From the NCBI RefSeq assembly GCF_014656435.1, contig NZ_BNCK01000001.1, positions 496,001 to 560,000 on the forward strand: 64,000 bases of DNA. The letters run 5' to 3'. The position numbers and the translations under genes are program-made. Below, piece by piece: positions 44,741-53,365 of the stretch. The stretch's first letter is position 1. Each line of letters opens with the position of its first letter. Source of the DNA: Thalassotalea marina. GTDB taxonomy: Bacteria > Pseudomonadota > Gammaproteobacteria > Enterobacterales > Alteromonadaceae. The notes under the pieces were generated by a model, which made no database searches, had not been told where the DNA came from, and saw only the letters and a program-made list of their open reading frames with translations.

Positions 44741-45904
44741 ATGGTTGTTGCCGTTTCAAATCAATCTGTATCTGCACACTATCAACAAAAAGTATTTCCT
44801 TTTGTTGAGCAGCCGCTTGCAGTTAATCAAAACGCATTAGAAACTGAAGCTTACCCAGGTGAGCTCGCCTTGTTGAGGCAGCAATCAAGCCAATTAGAAA
44901 AGCTAATTGATGTTATGCCAACAGGCATGATCATGTTAGATGGTAACGGTATTGTGGTTAAAATTAATGCCATTGCCAGTAAACTTCTCGAAGAGCCTAT
45001 TTTAGGGCATCCGTGGTTTGATGTGATTCGCCGTTCATTTAAGCCCCGCGCTGATGACTGGCATGAAGTTTCATTAAAAGACGGACGTCGCGTTAAGCTA
45101 GAAATTACCGCGTTAGTTGATCAACCGGGTCAGTTGATCATGATCACTGATTTAACTGAAACGCGATTATTGCAAGATAAACTAAGTCAAATGCAGCGTT
45201 TATCCTCTTTAGGCCAAATGGTGTCAAAATTAGCACACCAAGTGCGTACACCCCTTTCAGCAGCGATGTTGTATGGCGCCAACTTAAAGAATAAACAGCT
45301 TAAAACCGAAGAGCGAAACAAGTTTCAAGAAAAGTTAATGTCTCGTTTAGCGGATTTAGAGCAAACAGTAAATGATATGTTGTTGTTTTCTAAAAGTGGG
45401 CAGCAACAAGTTGTCGCACCTTTGTCTATCAACGAGCTTGTCAACGAATCGGTACAGTTACTTGAACCCTTAGTTGAAAAAGCAAATGCCCAAATTGCAA
45501 TTCAACCATGTCCAGACGATTGCCATGTTTTAGGTAATAAAACGGCGCTAGCAGGTGCCATCCAAAACTTAGTACACAACAGTCTTGAGGTGATAAACAC
45601 AGCTGCGCATATAGAAATTGCCTGTTATTGCAGTGATCAGCGTGTTTATATCAGTGTTCAAGACAATGGGCCAGGCATAGCTGCTGAACAAGCGAGTAAA
45701 ATTTTTGAACCGTTTTATACTTCCAGATCACAAGGCACAGGTCTTGGCTTAGCGGTAGTAAAATCGGTTGCTAATGCGCATCAAGGCGAAGTTCACTTGA
45801 TCAGTAAACCAGGCGAAGGCGCACATTTTGTTATTTCATTACCTATGCTGCCTATGGATGCAACGGAGCAAGTAGCGCAAAAAAATGGGGGAGAACTGCA
45901 ATGA
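44741..45904 (+). CDS. flrB: FlrB/FleS sensor histidine kinase
   Basis: Cytoplasmic histidine kinase, 387 residues, with no membrane segment. A PAS-like sensor region covers about 50-140. The phospho-acceptor His166 is in LAHQVRTPLSAAM, and the ATPase boxes are NLVHNSLEV, DNGPGIAAE and GTGLGLAVVKS. It phosphorylates FlrC to switch on class III genes (hook, basal body, flagellin). ATGA overlap with flrC. Confidence 0.94.
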   Translation: MVVAVSNQSVSAHYQQKVFPFVEQPLAVNQNALETEAYPGELALLRQQSSQLEKLIDVMPTGMIMLDGNGIVVKINAIASKLLEEPILGHPWFDVIRRSFKPRADDWHEVSLKDGRRVKLEITALVDQPGQLIMITDLTETRLLQDKLSQMQRLSSLGQMVSKLAHQVRTPLSAAMLYGANLKNKQLKTEERNKFQEKLMSRLADLEQTVNDMLLFSKSGQQQVVAPLSINELVNESVQLLEPLVEKANAQIAIQPCPDDCHVLGNKTALAGAIQNLVHNSLEVINTAAHIEIACYCSDQRVYISVQDNGPGIAAEQASKIFEPFYTSRSQGTGLGLAVVKSVANAHQGEVHLISKPGEGAHFVISLPMLPMDATEQVAQKNGGELQ

Positions 45905-47241
45905 GCCAAAGTAAAATTTTAGTTGTTGAAGATGATGCGGGGTTACGTGAAGCACTCATCGATACTATTTCACTTGCAGGTTATCAGACGGTAGAAGCCG
46001 AATCAGGCGAACGTGCTTTATTACTGTTAAAAAATCATCAAATTGATCTTGTTGTCAGCGATGTTCATATGGATGGTATGAGTGGGTTAAATCTGCTAAA
46101 AAGCATCAAAAGCACACACCCTAACTTACCCGTTTTGATCATGACTGCCTATGGCACAATTGATGATGCGGTTCAAGCGATTAAAGACGGTGCCTGCAAC
46201 TATATGGCAAAGCCCTTTGCGCCAGAAGTGCTACTGAATATGGTTAATCAGTATGTGCCACAAAAACGTGAATCAAATTTTGAACCTGTGGTTGAAGACA
46301 GCCAAAGTATTGCGTTATTAAAGTTGGCGCGTAAAGTTGCCTCAACAGATGCCTCTGTGATGGTGTTAGGGCCAAGTGGCTCAGGTAAAGAAGTACTTGC
46401 GCAGTATGTACATAATCACTCGGCACGTGCAGATCAGCCTTTTGTCGCCATTAATTGCGCCGCTATTCCCGAAAATATGTTAGAAGCAACCTTGTTTGGT
46501 TATGAAAAAGGTGCGTTTACTGGGGCAATTCAGGCTTGCCCAGGCAAATTTGAGCAAGCCCAAGGTGGCACTATTTTATTGGATGAGATCACCGAAATGG
46601 ATCTTGGTTTACAAGCCAAGATATTGCGTGTTTTACAAGAGCGAGAAGTAGAACGTTTAGGTGGTAGAAAAACCATTAAACTTGATGTTCGCGTAATCGC
46701 AACCAGCAACCGTGATTTAAAAGAAGCGGTTTCAGAAGGTATCTTCCGTGAAGATTTATACTACCGCTTAAACGTATTTCCACTTAATTGGTTACCATTA
46801 GCACAGCGCAAAGATGACATAGTGCCCTTGGCTAAACATCTTGTTGCACGTATCTGTGATAAAGATGGACAAGCGATTCCTGAATTTACAGCCTCAGCTA
46901 GAAGTAAGCTTACTGCTTATCATTGGCCTGGCAATGTGCGAGAGCTTGATAATGTGGTGCAACGTGCTCTTATTCTGCATAGCGACGGTGTGATTGAATC
47001 ATCTGATTTATTGATTGACGACTTCAACACTTCGCCAATTAGTGAAGTTGCATCATCTAAACCTAGTGAAGATAAGTTGGGCAACGAGCTGAAAATGCAA
47101 GAACACCAAATTATTTTAGATACACTGCAAGCCTGTCAGGGCAGTAGAAAAGCTGTGGCAGAGCAATTAGGGATCAGCCCGAGAACATTAAGATATAAAA
47201 TCGCTCGTATGCGTGACTGTGGTATTCAAATACCAGCATAA
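45901..47241 (+). CDS. flrC: FlrC/FleR sigma-54 response regulator
   Basis: A 446-residue NtrC-type regulator. The receiver domain is complete (acidic pocket VVEDD, phospho-acceptor Asp54 in VVSDVHMDG, Lys104 in AKPF). The AAA+ domain has GPSGSGKEV and the GAFTGA loop, and a Fis-type HTH ends the protein (VAEQLGISPRTLRYKIA). It activates class III flagellar promoters when phosphorylated by FlrB. Confidence 0.95.
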   Translation: MSQSKILVVEDDAGLREALIDTISLAGYQTVEAESGERALLLLKNHQIDLVVSDVHMDGMSGLNLLKSIKSTHPNLPVLIMTAYGTIDDAVQAIKDGACNYMAKPFAPEVLLNMVNQYVPQKRESNFEPVVEDSQSIALLKLARKVASTDASVMVLGPSGSGKEVLAQYVHNHSARADQPFVAINCAAIPENMLEATLFGYEKGAFTGAIQACPGKFEQAQGGTILLDEITEMDLGLQAKILRVLQEREVERLGGRKTIKLDVRVIATSNRDLKEAVSEGIFREDLYYRLNVFPLNWLPLAQRKDDIVPLAKHLVARICDKDGQAIPEFTASARSKLTAYHWPGNVRELDNVVQRALILHSDGVIESSDLLIDDFNTSPISEVASSKPSEDKLGNELKMQEHQIILDTLQACQGSRKAVAEQLGISPRTLRYKIARMRDCGIQIPA

Positions 47242-47258
47242 TTTCCTTCCTAGTTCTT

Positions 47259-47296
47259 TAAATCTTCACCAAAGTCGTCGCTTTGGTGAAGATTTA
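47259..47296 (+). terminator. Strong hairpin after flrC
   Basis: A 16-bp perfect stem (arms 47259-47274 and 47281-47296, core CTTCACCAAAG/CTTTGGTGAAG) with a 6-base loop follows the flrC stop by 17 bases. The following bases are only moderately T-rich. It separates flrBC from the sigma-54 promoter of fliE. Confidence 0.75.
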
Positions 47297-47336
47297 TCTG
47301 TTTGAATAATATATACATTTCCTCTGCTTTTCTGGT

Positions 47337-47351
47337 TGGCATCAAGATTGC
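47337..47351 (+). promoter_or_regulatory. Sigma-54 promoter for the fliE operon
   Basis: TGGCAT, CAAGA, TTGC is a near-perfect -24/-12 promoter with correct spacing, 53 bases before fliE. It probably drives fliEFGHIJ under FlrA or FlrC control. Confidence 0.82.
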
Positions 47352-47404
47352 TTTAATCAGTGTTAGTTAACACTTTTTACAAAATTTTGACGCGAGAAAA
47401 CACT

Positions 47405-47749
47405 ATGGATATTAAAAGCAACTCCTTGTATGCCCAAATGCAAAGTATGCAGCTTGAAGCCATGGGTAATCGAATGACCACAAATAACAATGTAGAAGCT
47501 ATTAGTGAAACTGCGAATACCTCGGGTAGCGACTTCGGCACATTGTTAAAAAACGCGGTCAACACGGTCAACGATTTACAAAAAGAAACGGGTGAATTAC
47601 GTAACCGTTTTGAAATGGGCGATAGAAGTGTGTCGTTGTCAGATACTATGATTGCTTCTGCTAAATCGGGTATTGCTTTTGAAGCAACGGTGCAAGTACG
47701 AAACAAGTTTGTTGAAGCGTATAAAGAAATCATGAGTATGCCTGTTTAG
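47405..47749 (+). CDS. fliE: Flagellar hook-basal body protein FliE
   Basis: FliE joins the MS ring to the rod. The ATG at 47405 gives 114 residues, the usual family size; a longer frame would begin at or near the expected transcription start. The C-terminal part is typical (FGTLLKNAVNTVNDLQ, MIASAKSGIAFEATVQVRNKFVEAYKEIMSMPV in short pieces: SGIAFEATVQVRNK, EIMSMPV). First gene of the basal-body operon. Confidence 0.95.
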   Translation: MDIKSNSLYAQMQSMQLEAMGNRMTTNNNVEAISETANTSGSDFGTLLKNAVNTVNDLQKETGELRNRFEMGDRSVSLSDTMIASAKSGIAFEATVQVRNKFVEAYKEIMSMPV

Positions 47750-47799
47750 GCAATTGTTCAGTATTAAGTGTATTACAGTAGTTTAGCGGAGAGTTACAC

Positions 47800-49524
47800 G
47801 TGGCAGATTCATCAAATACAGCACTAGCAACTACCAATAGCGGCTCAGATCTAGTGGCGGCCGACGATAACTCGTCTGATATTGAAGAACAAAAATCTGG
47901 CTTTGCTGCGGCAATGGGTAATGTTGATGTCTTACGTCAAATTACTTTGATCATGGCATTAGCTATCTGTTTGGCGATAGCGGTGTTTGTTATTATGTGG
48001 GCAAACCAGCCTGAATATCGTTACTTAGCTAAACTTCCAACTGACCAACTTATTAAAACCATGGACTTTCTTGATGCCAATGGCGTTAAGGATTACAAAC
48101 AAGAAAACAACACAATTTCTGTTCCTGCCGACCAATATCAAGACATAAAGTTGATGTTAGCCCGTGAAGGCCTAACCGAAGAGCCTCAAGCTGGCGACGA
48201 AATCATTATGCAAGATATGGGGTTTGGCGTAAGCCAACGATTAGAGCGTGAACGTTTAAAACACTCTCGTGAGAAACAACTGGCGAGAACTATCGAAGAG
48301 TTACAAACTGTTAGCCGTGCACGTGTACTACTCGCTATTCCTCGTGACAATGTTTTTGCTAAACGTGAAAAAAATCCTTCAGCTACAGTAGTGCTAACGT
48401 TACGTAAAGGCCGATTGCTATCAGAGGAAGAAGTAGATTCTATCGTTGATATTGTTGCTTCTGCTGTTCAAAACTTAGATCCAAACCGTGTAACGGTGAC
48501 AGATCAAAATGGTCGACTGCTTAATTCTGGTTCACAAGATTCAATTTCTTCACGTTCACGCAAAGAATTTGAAATTGAACAAAAACGTGAAAAAGAATAC
48601 TTAGACAAAATCGACAGCATTTTGATCCCAGTTGTTGGTTTAGGTAACTACACTGCGCAAGTTGACGTTACCATGGACTTTACCAACAGCGAAGAAACGC
48701 AGCGTCGTTATAATCCAGATTTACCTGCACTTCGAAGTGAAATGAAGGTGGAAGAAACATCAATTGGTGGAAGTGCAGGTGGCATTCCTGGGGCACTTAC
48801 CAACCAACCGCCATTAGATTCTAACATTCCTGAAAATGCCACGGGTGCTAATGCGCAAAAATCGGTACCTAGTCGCAAACATTCAGAATCAACAAAGAAT
48901 TTTGAATTAGATGAGTCTATCAGCTATACCAAGCAGCAAACAGGTGTGATTCGTCGCATTAGTGTTTCGGTAGCATTAGATTATTTAAACAAACCTAATG
49001 CTGAAGGGAAGGTCGAGCCAAGTCCTCGCAGTGTGGCAGAACTGGCCAATATCCGCCGCCTATTGCAAGGCAGTATCGGTTTTGATTTACAGCGTGGTGA
49101 TGCGTTAGAAGTTGTTACTTTACCGTTTTCTCGCATGGAAATGGAAGAACCAGAAGCATTGCCATTTTACGAGCAAGCATGGTTTTTCAAAATGGCTAAA
49201 CTTGGCGGTGGTGTTTTCATTATCATCGTACTTATTTTTGCTGTTGTTCGTCCAATGCTGAACCGTCTAATTAATCCAAATCAATCGCCGAACGATTATG
49301 GTGATAAATCACTTGATAGTCATGTAGACTTAGGTGATGAAACAATGGATATGCTAACTGCAGATTTTGATGCAGGTGCAGTAGGCTTTGCCGCTGATGG
49401 TAGTCTACAATTACCAGACCTGCATCGTGATGAAGATATTCTTAAAGCGGTGCGTGCTTTGGTTGCTAATGAGCCAGAGTTATCCTCTCAAGTAGTGAAA
49501 AGTTGGTTGATTGAAGATGAGTGA
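47800..49524 (+). CDS. fliF: Flagellar MS-ring protein FliF
   Basis: FliF forms the MS ring in the inner membrane. The 574-residue protein has a first membrane helix at about 42-66 (LIMALAICLAIAVFVIMWA), the ring-building domains with YRYLAKLPTDQL and LAREGLTEE, and a second helix at about 467-487. The C-terminal tail (LVANEPELSSQVVKSWLIED) is the FliG-binding region. The start is GTG behind GCGGAGAG. Confidence 0.97.
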   Translation: MADSSNTALATTNSGSDLVAADDNSSDIEEQKSGFAAAMGNVDVLRQITLIMALAICLAIAVFVIMWANQPEYRYLAKLPTDQLIKTMDFLDANGVKDYKQENNTISVPADQYQDIKLMLAREGLTEEPQAGDEIIMQDMGFGVSQRLERERLKHSREKQLARTIEELQTVSRARVLLAIPRDNVFAKREKNPSATVVLTLRKGRLLSEEEVDSIVDIVASAVQNLDPNRVTVTDQNGRLLNSGSQDSISSRSRKEFEIEQKREKEYLDKIDSILIPVVGLGNYTAQVDVTMDFTNSEETQRRYNPDLPALRSEMKVEETSIGGSAGGIPGALTNQPPLDSNIPENATGANAQKSVPSRKHSESTKNFELDESISYTKQQTGVIRRISVSVALDYLNKPNAEGKVEPSPRSVAELANIRRLLQGSIGFDLQRGDALEVVTLPFSRMEMEEPEALPFYEQAWFFKMAKLGGGVFIIIVLIFAVVRPMLNRLINPNQSPNDYGDKSLDSHVDLGDETMDMLTADFDAGAVGFAADGSLQLPDLHRDEDILKAVRALVANEPELSSQVVKSWLIEDE

Positions 49525-50566
49525 TGAAACCCGAGAAATAGCACCTGTAAAAGGTGGATTTGACGTCGATAAACTTGAAGGCGCTGAAAAAGCGGCAATT
49601 TTGCTGCTAAGCCTTTCAGAAGAAGATGCCGCGCAAATATTAAAACATTTAGAGCCAAAACAAGTACAACAGGTAGGTACTGTGATGGCGGCAATGGAAG
49701 ATTTTACTCAAGAAAAAATTACTGCTGTTCACAAACTTTTTATCAATGAAATCCAAAATTTCAGTACCATTGGTTTCCAAAGCGAAGAATTTGTTCGTAA
49801 AGCCTTAACCGCTGCATTGGGTGAAGATAAAGCCGGAAACTTAATTGACCAAATCGTCATGGGCGGTGGTGCAAAAGGTCTAGACTCTTTGAAGTGGATG
49901 GATTCAAAACAAGTGGCGAATATCATTCGCAATGAACATCCTCAGATTCAAACCATTGTTTTGTCTTACTTAGAGCCTGAACAGTCAGCTGAAATATTAA
50001 GTCAATTTGCAGAAAAAACGCGCCTTGATCTTATGATGCGTATTGCCAACCTTGAAGAAGTTCAACCAGCAGCATTGCAAGAACTTAACGAGATCATGGA
50101 GAAACAGTTTGCTGGTCAAGCGGGTGCACAAGCGGCGAAAATGGGCGGCTTAAAAGCAGCTGCCGATATTATGAACTACCTAGACACTAACATTGAAGGC
50201 ATGTTGATGGATTCAATTCGTGAACATGACGAGGAAATGAGTCAACAAATTCAAGATCTTATGTTTGTGTTTGAAAACTTAGCTGACGTAGATGATCGTG
50301 GTATTCAAGCTATATTACGTGAAGTACAGCAAGACGCCTTAATGAAAGCCATCAAAGGTGCAGACGATGCACTGAAAGAGAAGATCATGTCGAATATGTC
50401 GAAACGTGCGGCAGAAATGATGGTTGATGATTTAGAAGCCATGGGACCTGTACGTATCAGTGAAGTTGAAGCGGCACAGAAAGAAATTCTTTCTATCGCT
50501 AGACGACTTTCTGACGCAGGCGAGATTATGCTTGGTGGCGCTGGTGGTGGCGACGAGTTCTTGTAA
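49517..50566 (+). CDS. fliG: Flagellar motor switch protein FliG
   Basis: FliG is the rotor part that interacts with the stator. The 349-residue protein has the expected three parts, with GAEKAAILLLSLSEEDAA at the N-terminus, the EHPQIQTIVLSYLEPEQSA middle (close to the EHPQ motif), and the charged C-terminal torque helix region (DDRGIQAILREVQQDAL). The ATG at 49517 overlaps the fliF stop by 8 bases. Confidence 0.97.
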   Translation: MSDETREIAPVKGGFDVDKLEGAEKAAILLLSLSEEDAAQILKHLEPKQVQQVGTVMAAMEDFTQEKITAVHKLFINEIQNFSTIGFQSEEFVRKALTAALGEDKAGNLIDQIVMGGGAKGLDSLKWMDSKQVANIIRNEHPQIQTIVLSYLEPEQSAEILSQFAEKTRLDLMMRIANLEEVQPAALQELNEIMEKQFAGQAGAQAAKMGGLKAAADIMNYLDTNIEGMLMDSIREHDEEMSQQIQDLMFVFENLADVDDRGIQAILREVQQDALMKAIKGADDALKEKIMSNMSKRAAEMMVDDLEAMGPVRISEVEAAQKEILSIARRLSDAGEIMLGGAGGGDEFL

Positions 50567-50575
50567 TGAGGCATA

Positions 50576-51391
50576 ATGCCCAGAAGTAACATCATGAAAA
50601 ACTACTCTAAAACACCAATTCATAAAAAAGTCATTAAATCAGATGATGCTGACTCTAATGTATGGGCTTTACCTTCTGTTGAGCAGGAGGTTAATGAGTC
50701 TGAACAAGTGACTAATGCACTCAATAAAAAACCGACGTGGCGATATGAACCTCCTGAAGAGGCAGAGGAAGAAGTTGCGCCGTTAACTGCTGAAGATATT
50801 GAACAAATACGACAAGCCGCCTATGAAGAAGGCTTTAACCAAGGTAAAGAAGAAGGTTTTGCCACTGGGTTTGAACAAGGTCAAAAAGCAGGTCACGAAG
50901 AAGGTGTTAAAACAGGTCATGAGGAAGGCATAAATCAAGGGTTAGCAGAAGGACAAACGCAAGTAACGGCGTTGGCTGAGCAGTGGCAACAATTAGTTGA
51001 TCAACTTCATCATCCATTAAAGGTGGTGGAAAACAATATTGAACAGCAGTTGATTCAACTAACGGTGCAATTAACTGAAGCCATTACGCATCATGAAGTT
51101 TCAGTAAATCATGATATTTTGTTATCAGCGATTAATGCTGGTATTAAGGCCTTGCCTAGCCAAGAAGCACAAACACATATTTTATTGCACCCTGACGATA
51201 TCAAAGTAGTTGAACAGCAATTTTCAGCCGACGATATTCAGCAACAGGGCTGGCGGTTATTACCTGCACCACATTTAACTCCGGGAAGTTGTCAAATCGA
51301 AAACAGCACATCCAACATAGATTTATCGATGAAAACCCGTATTAAAGAAGTATTGGAATCTTTTTTGCAAGAAGCATTACATCAAAAATAA
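50576..51391 (+). CDS. fliH: Flagellar export ATPase regulator FliH
   Basis: FliH holds and restrains the FliI ATPase at the export gate. The 271-residue protein has an acidic N-terminal half and a run of GxxxG repeats at about residues 85-125 (EEGFNQGKEEGFATGFEQG and following), a known feature of FliH that packs helices. The C-terminal half is the conserved HrpE/FliH domain. GAGG lies 4 bases before the ATG at 50576, so that start is preferred to an internal ATG. Confidence 0.94.
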   Translation: MPRSNIMKNYSKTPIHKKVIKSDDADSNVWALPSVEQEVNESEQVTNALNKKPTWRYEPPEEAEEEVAPLTAEDIEQIRQAAYEEGFNQGKEEGFATGFEQGQKAGHEEGVKTGHEEGINQGLAEGQTQVTALAEQWQQLVDQLHHPLKVVENNIEQQLIQLTVQLTEAITHHEVSVNHDILLSAINAGIKALPSQEAQTHILLHPDDIKVVEQQFSADDIQQQGWRLLPAPHLTPGSCQIENSTSNIDLSMKTRIKEVLESFLQEALHQK

Positions 51392-51414
51392 ACCTTTAAA
51401 GTGTCAATTATTTG

Positions 51415-52797
51415 ATGATTAATGTGCAGCGTCTCAATGAGCGGTTGTCTAACTGCCAACAATTTATTCATCGTCAGCCAATTTCTGTCGCCGGCCGTTT
51501 GGTTCGTGTGGTTGGCTTAACACTTGAAGCTGTTGGTGTAAAAGCACATGTAGGAAGCCAGTGTTTGGTTGAAACTGCTCAAGGCGATTTAATTGCCGAA
51601 GTGGTTGGCTTTTCCGGTGAAATAACATTCCTTATGCCAGAGCAAAGTTTACAGGGCGTTATGCCTGGTGCTCGAGTTGTGCCTTTGTCTACTAAAGTGC
51701 GTTTACCATTATCGATGGATTTGCTCGGCAGGGTTGTTGATGGCGTGGGTAAGCCACTCGATGGTAAAGGCCCGATCAAAGCCGACAAAGAACATACTTC
51801 AACAAACAAACCGATTAACCCACTTGCGCGACGAGCGATTACTGAACCATTAGATGTTGGTGTTCGCTCGATTAATAGCTTTTTAACTGTAGGCCAAGGC
51901 CAGCGGATGGGGCTTTTTGCTGGCTCTGGTGTTGGTAAAAGTGTATTGCTAGGCATGATGACACGAGGTACCACGGCTGACGTTATTGTCGTTGGTTTAG
52001 TTGGTGAACGTGGCCGAGAGGTTAAAGAATTTATTGAAGAGATCCTTGGTGAACAGGGGCGAGCGAGATCTGTCGTGGTTGCAGCTCCTGCCGATAATTC
52101 ACCACTAATGCGATTAAAGGGCTGTGAAACCGCCGTTCAAATTGCTGAGTACTTTCGAGATCAAGGGCTAAATGTTTTATTACTGATTGATTCGATAACC
52201 CGATATGCTCAAGCCCAGCGTGAAATCGCCTTAGCTGTTGGTGAACCGCCGGCAACTAAAGGTTATCCACCATCAGTATTTTCAAAGCTACCTCAGTTGG
52301 TTGAACGTGCGGGTAACGGCGGTGATGGTCAAGGCGCAATAACAGCGTTTTTTACCGTATTAACTGAAGGTGATGATTTGCAAGACCCTATTGCTGATTC
52401 GGCTCGTGCGATATTAGATGGTCATATTGTTTTGTCACGCCAATTAGCTGACAGCGGGCATTTTCCTGCTGTTGATATTGAAGCGTCAATTTCACGGGTG
52501 ATGCCAATGGTGACCAGTGAGGAACATCAAGACCTTGCACGTAATTTAAAGCAATTTTATTCACTTTATCAGCAAAACAAAGATCTTATCTCAATCGGTG
52601 CATACAGCAGAGGAACTGATCCTAGAATTGATCAGTCAATTCAATTATTACCAGTGATCAATTTCTTCTTACAGCAAAAAATGAATGAAGTCGTACCTTA
52701 TGATCAAAGTTTGGCACAGTTACAAGAAATTACTGCTGCTGCACAAGCGCATGCACAGTCTCAGTCACAAGCCGCCGCCGGTGCAAGACAGCAATAA
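51415..52797 (+). CDS. fliI: Flagellum-specific ATPase FliI
   Basis: The ATPase of the flagellar type III export apparatus, 460 residues. The Walker A motif is AGSGVGKS (169-176), Walker B is [16 protein letters not shown], and [16 protein letters not shown] is typical of FliI/SctN. The ATG at 51415 follows an in-frame TTG. The C-terminus is Ala/Gln-rich. Operon position after fliH is canonical. Confidence 0.97.
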   Translation: MINVQRLNERLSNCQQFIHRQPISVAGRLVRVVGLTLEAVGVKAHVGSQCLVETAQGDLIAEVVGFSGEITFLMPEQSLQGVMPGARVVPLSTKVRLPLSMDLLGRVVDGVGKPLDGKGPIKADKEHTSTNKPINPLARRAITEPLDVGVRSINSFLTVGQGQRMGLFAGSGVGKSVLLGMMTRGTTADVIVVGLVGERGREVKEFIEEILGEQGRARSVVVAAPADNSPLMRLKGCETAVQIAEYFRDQGLNVLLLIDSITRYAQAQREIALAVGEPPATKGYPPSVFSKLPQLVERAGNGGDGQGAITAFFTVLTEGDDLQDPIADSARAILDGHIVLSRQLADSGHFPAVDIEASISRVMPMVTSEEHQDLARNLKQFYSLYQQNKDLISIGAYSRGTDPRIDQSIQLLPVINFFLQQKMNEVVPYDQSLAQLQEITAAAQAHAQSQSQAAAGARQQ

Positions 52798-52812
52798 TAG
52801 GAGTAAGTTGGC

Positions 52813-53262
52813 ATGTCGATGAATCAAATAAACACCCTGCTTAAAGTCGAAAATGATAAAGAGCAGCAAGCAATTAAGGCGTTGCAGTTGGCGGAAAAAG
52901 ACTACCAAGACAACCTGACACGTTTGGAAAGTGTTGGTCAGTTTCGCCTCGAATACATGAAGCGTTTATCACAACGTGCTCAATCAGGTATAGATAGCGC
53001 CACTTATCGTCATTTCCACGCATTTGTCGCCAAGCTCGATAATGCCGCAGAACAAGTGGAAATTGCTATTCGACAAGCAAAGTCCTTAGTTGAACAAAAA
53101 AAATTGCAATGGCAACAACAAAGGCAAAAAGTACAAGCGGTTGAAAAGCTGAAAGAAAAACAACTTGCTCTATTAGCGAGCAAAGCAGCTAAAGTTGAAC
53201 AAGCAATGTTTGATGAAATTGCCACGCAACAGTTTATCAGACGCAAGCAAGCGCACTTGTAA
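52813..53262 (+). CDS. fliJ: Flagellar export protein FliJ
   Basis: A 149-residue, almost fully helical, Gln- and Lys-rich coiled-coil protein. FliJ is the central stalk of the FliI ATPase and an escort for export chaperones. The sequence is weakly conserved, but RLEYMKRLSQRAQSG and the position after fliI are typical. A strong GGAG site precedes the ATG region. Confidence 0.92.
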   Translation: MSMNQINTLLKVENDKEQQAIKALQLAEKDYQDNLTRLESVGQFRLEYMKRLSQRAQSGIDSATYRHFHAFVAKLDNAAEQVEIAIRQAKSLVEQKKLQWQQQRQKVQAVEKLKEKQLALLASKAAKVEQAMFDEIATQQFIRRKQAHL

Positions 53263-53308
53263 ACAATCTATTCGCTTATAGCATGAACCACAGGACATGC
53301 CGTTTTAT

Positions 53309-53323
53309 TGGTACAACAATTGC
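53309..53323 (+). promoter_or_regulatory. Sigma-54 promoter candidate for fliK
   Basis: TGGTAC, AACAA, TTGC lies in the 103-base gap after fliJ, 42 bases before fliK, with correct GG/GC spacing. It would start the fliK-fliLMNOPQR-flhB unit. Confidence 0.72.
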
Positions 53324-53365
53324 TAACTTCTAAGGTTAGTTCAACTTTTAAGGCAAGGCTTAATC

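Noticed and set aside
50820-50960. Tandem repeat or mobile element in fliH
   Set aside because: The GAAGGT/CAAGGT-like periodicity is the coding trace of the GxxxG repeats normal in FliH.
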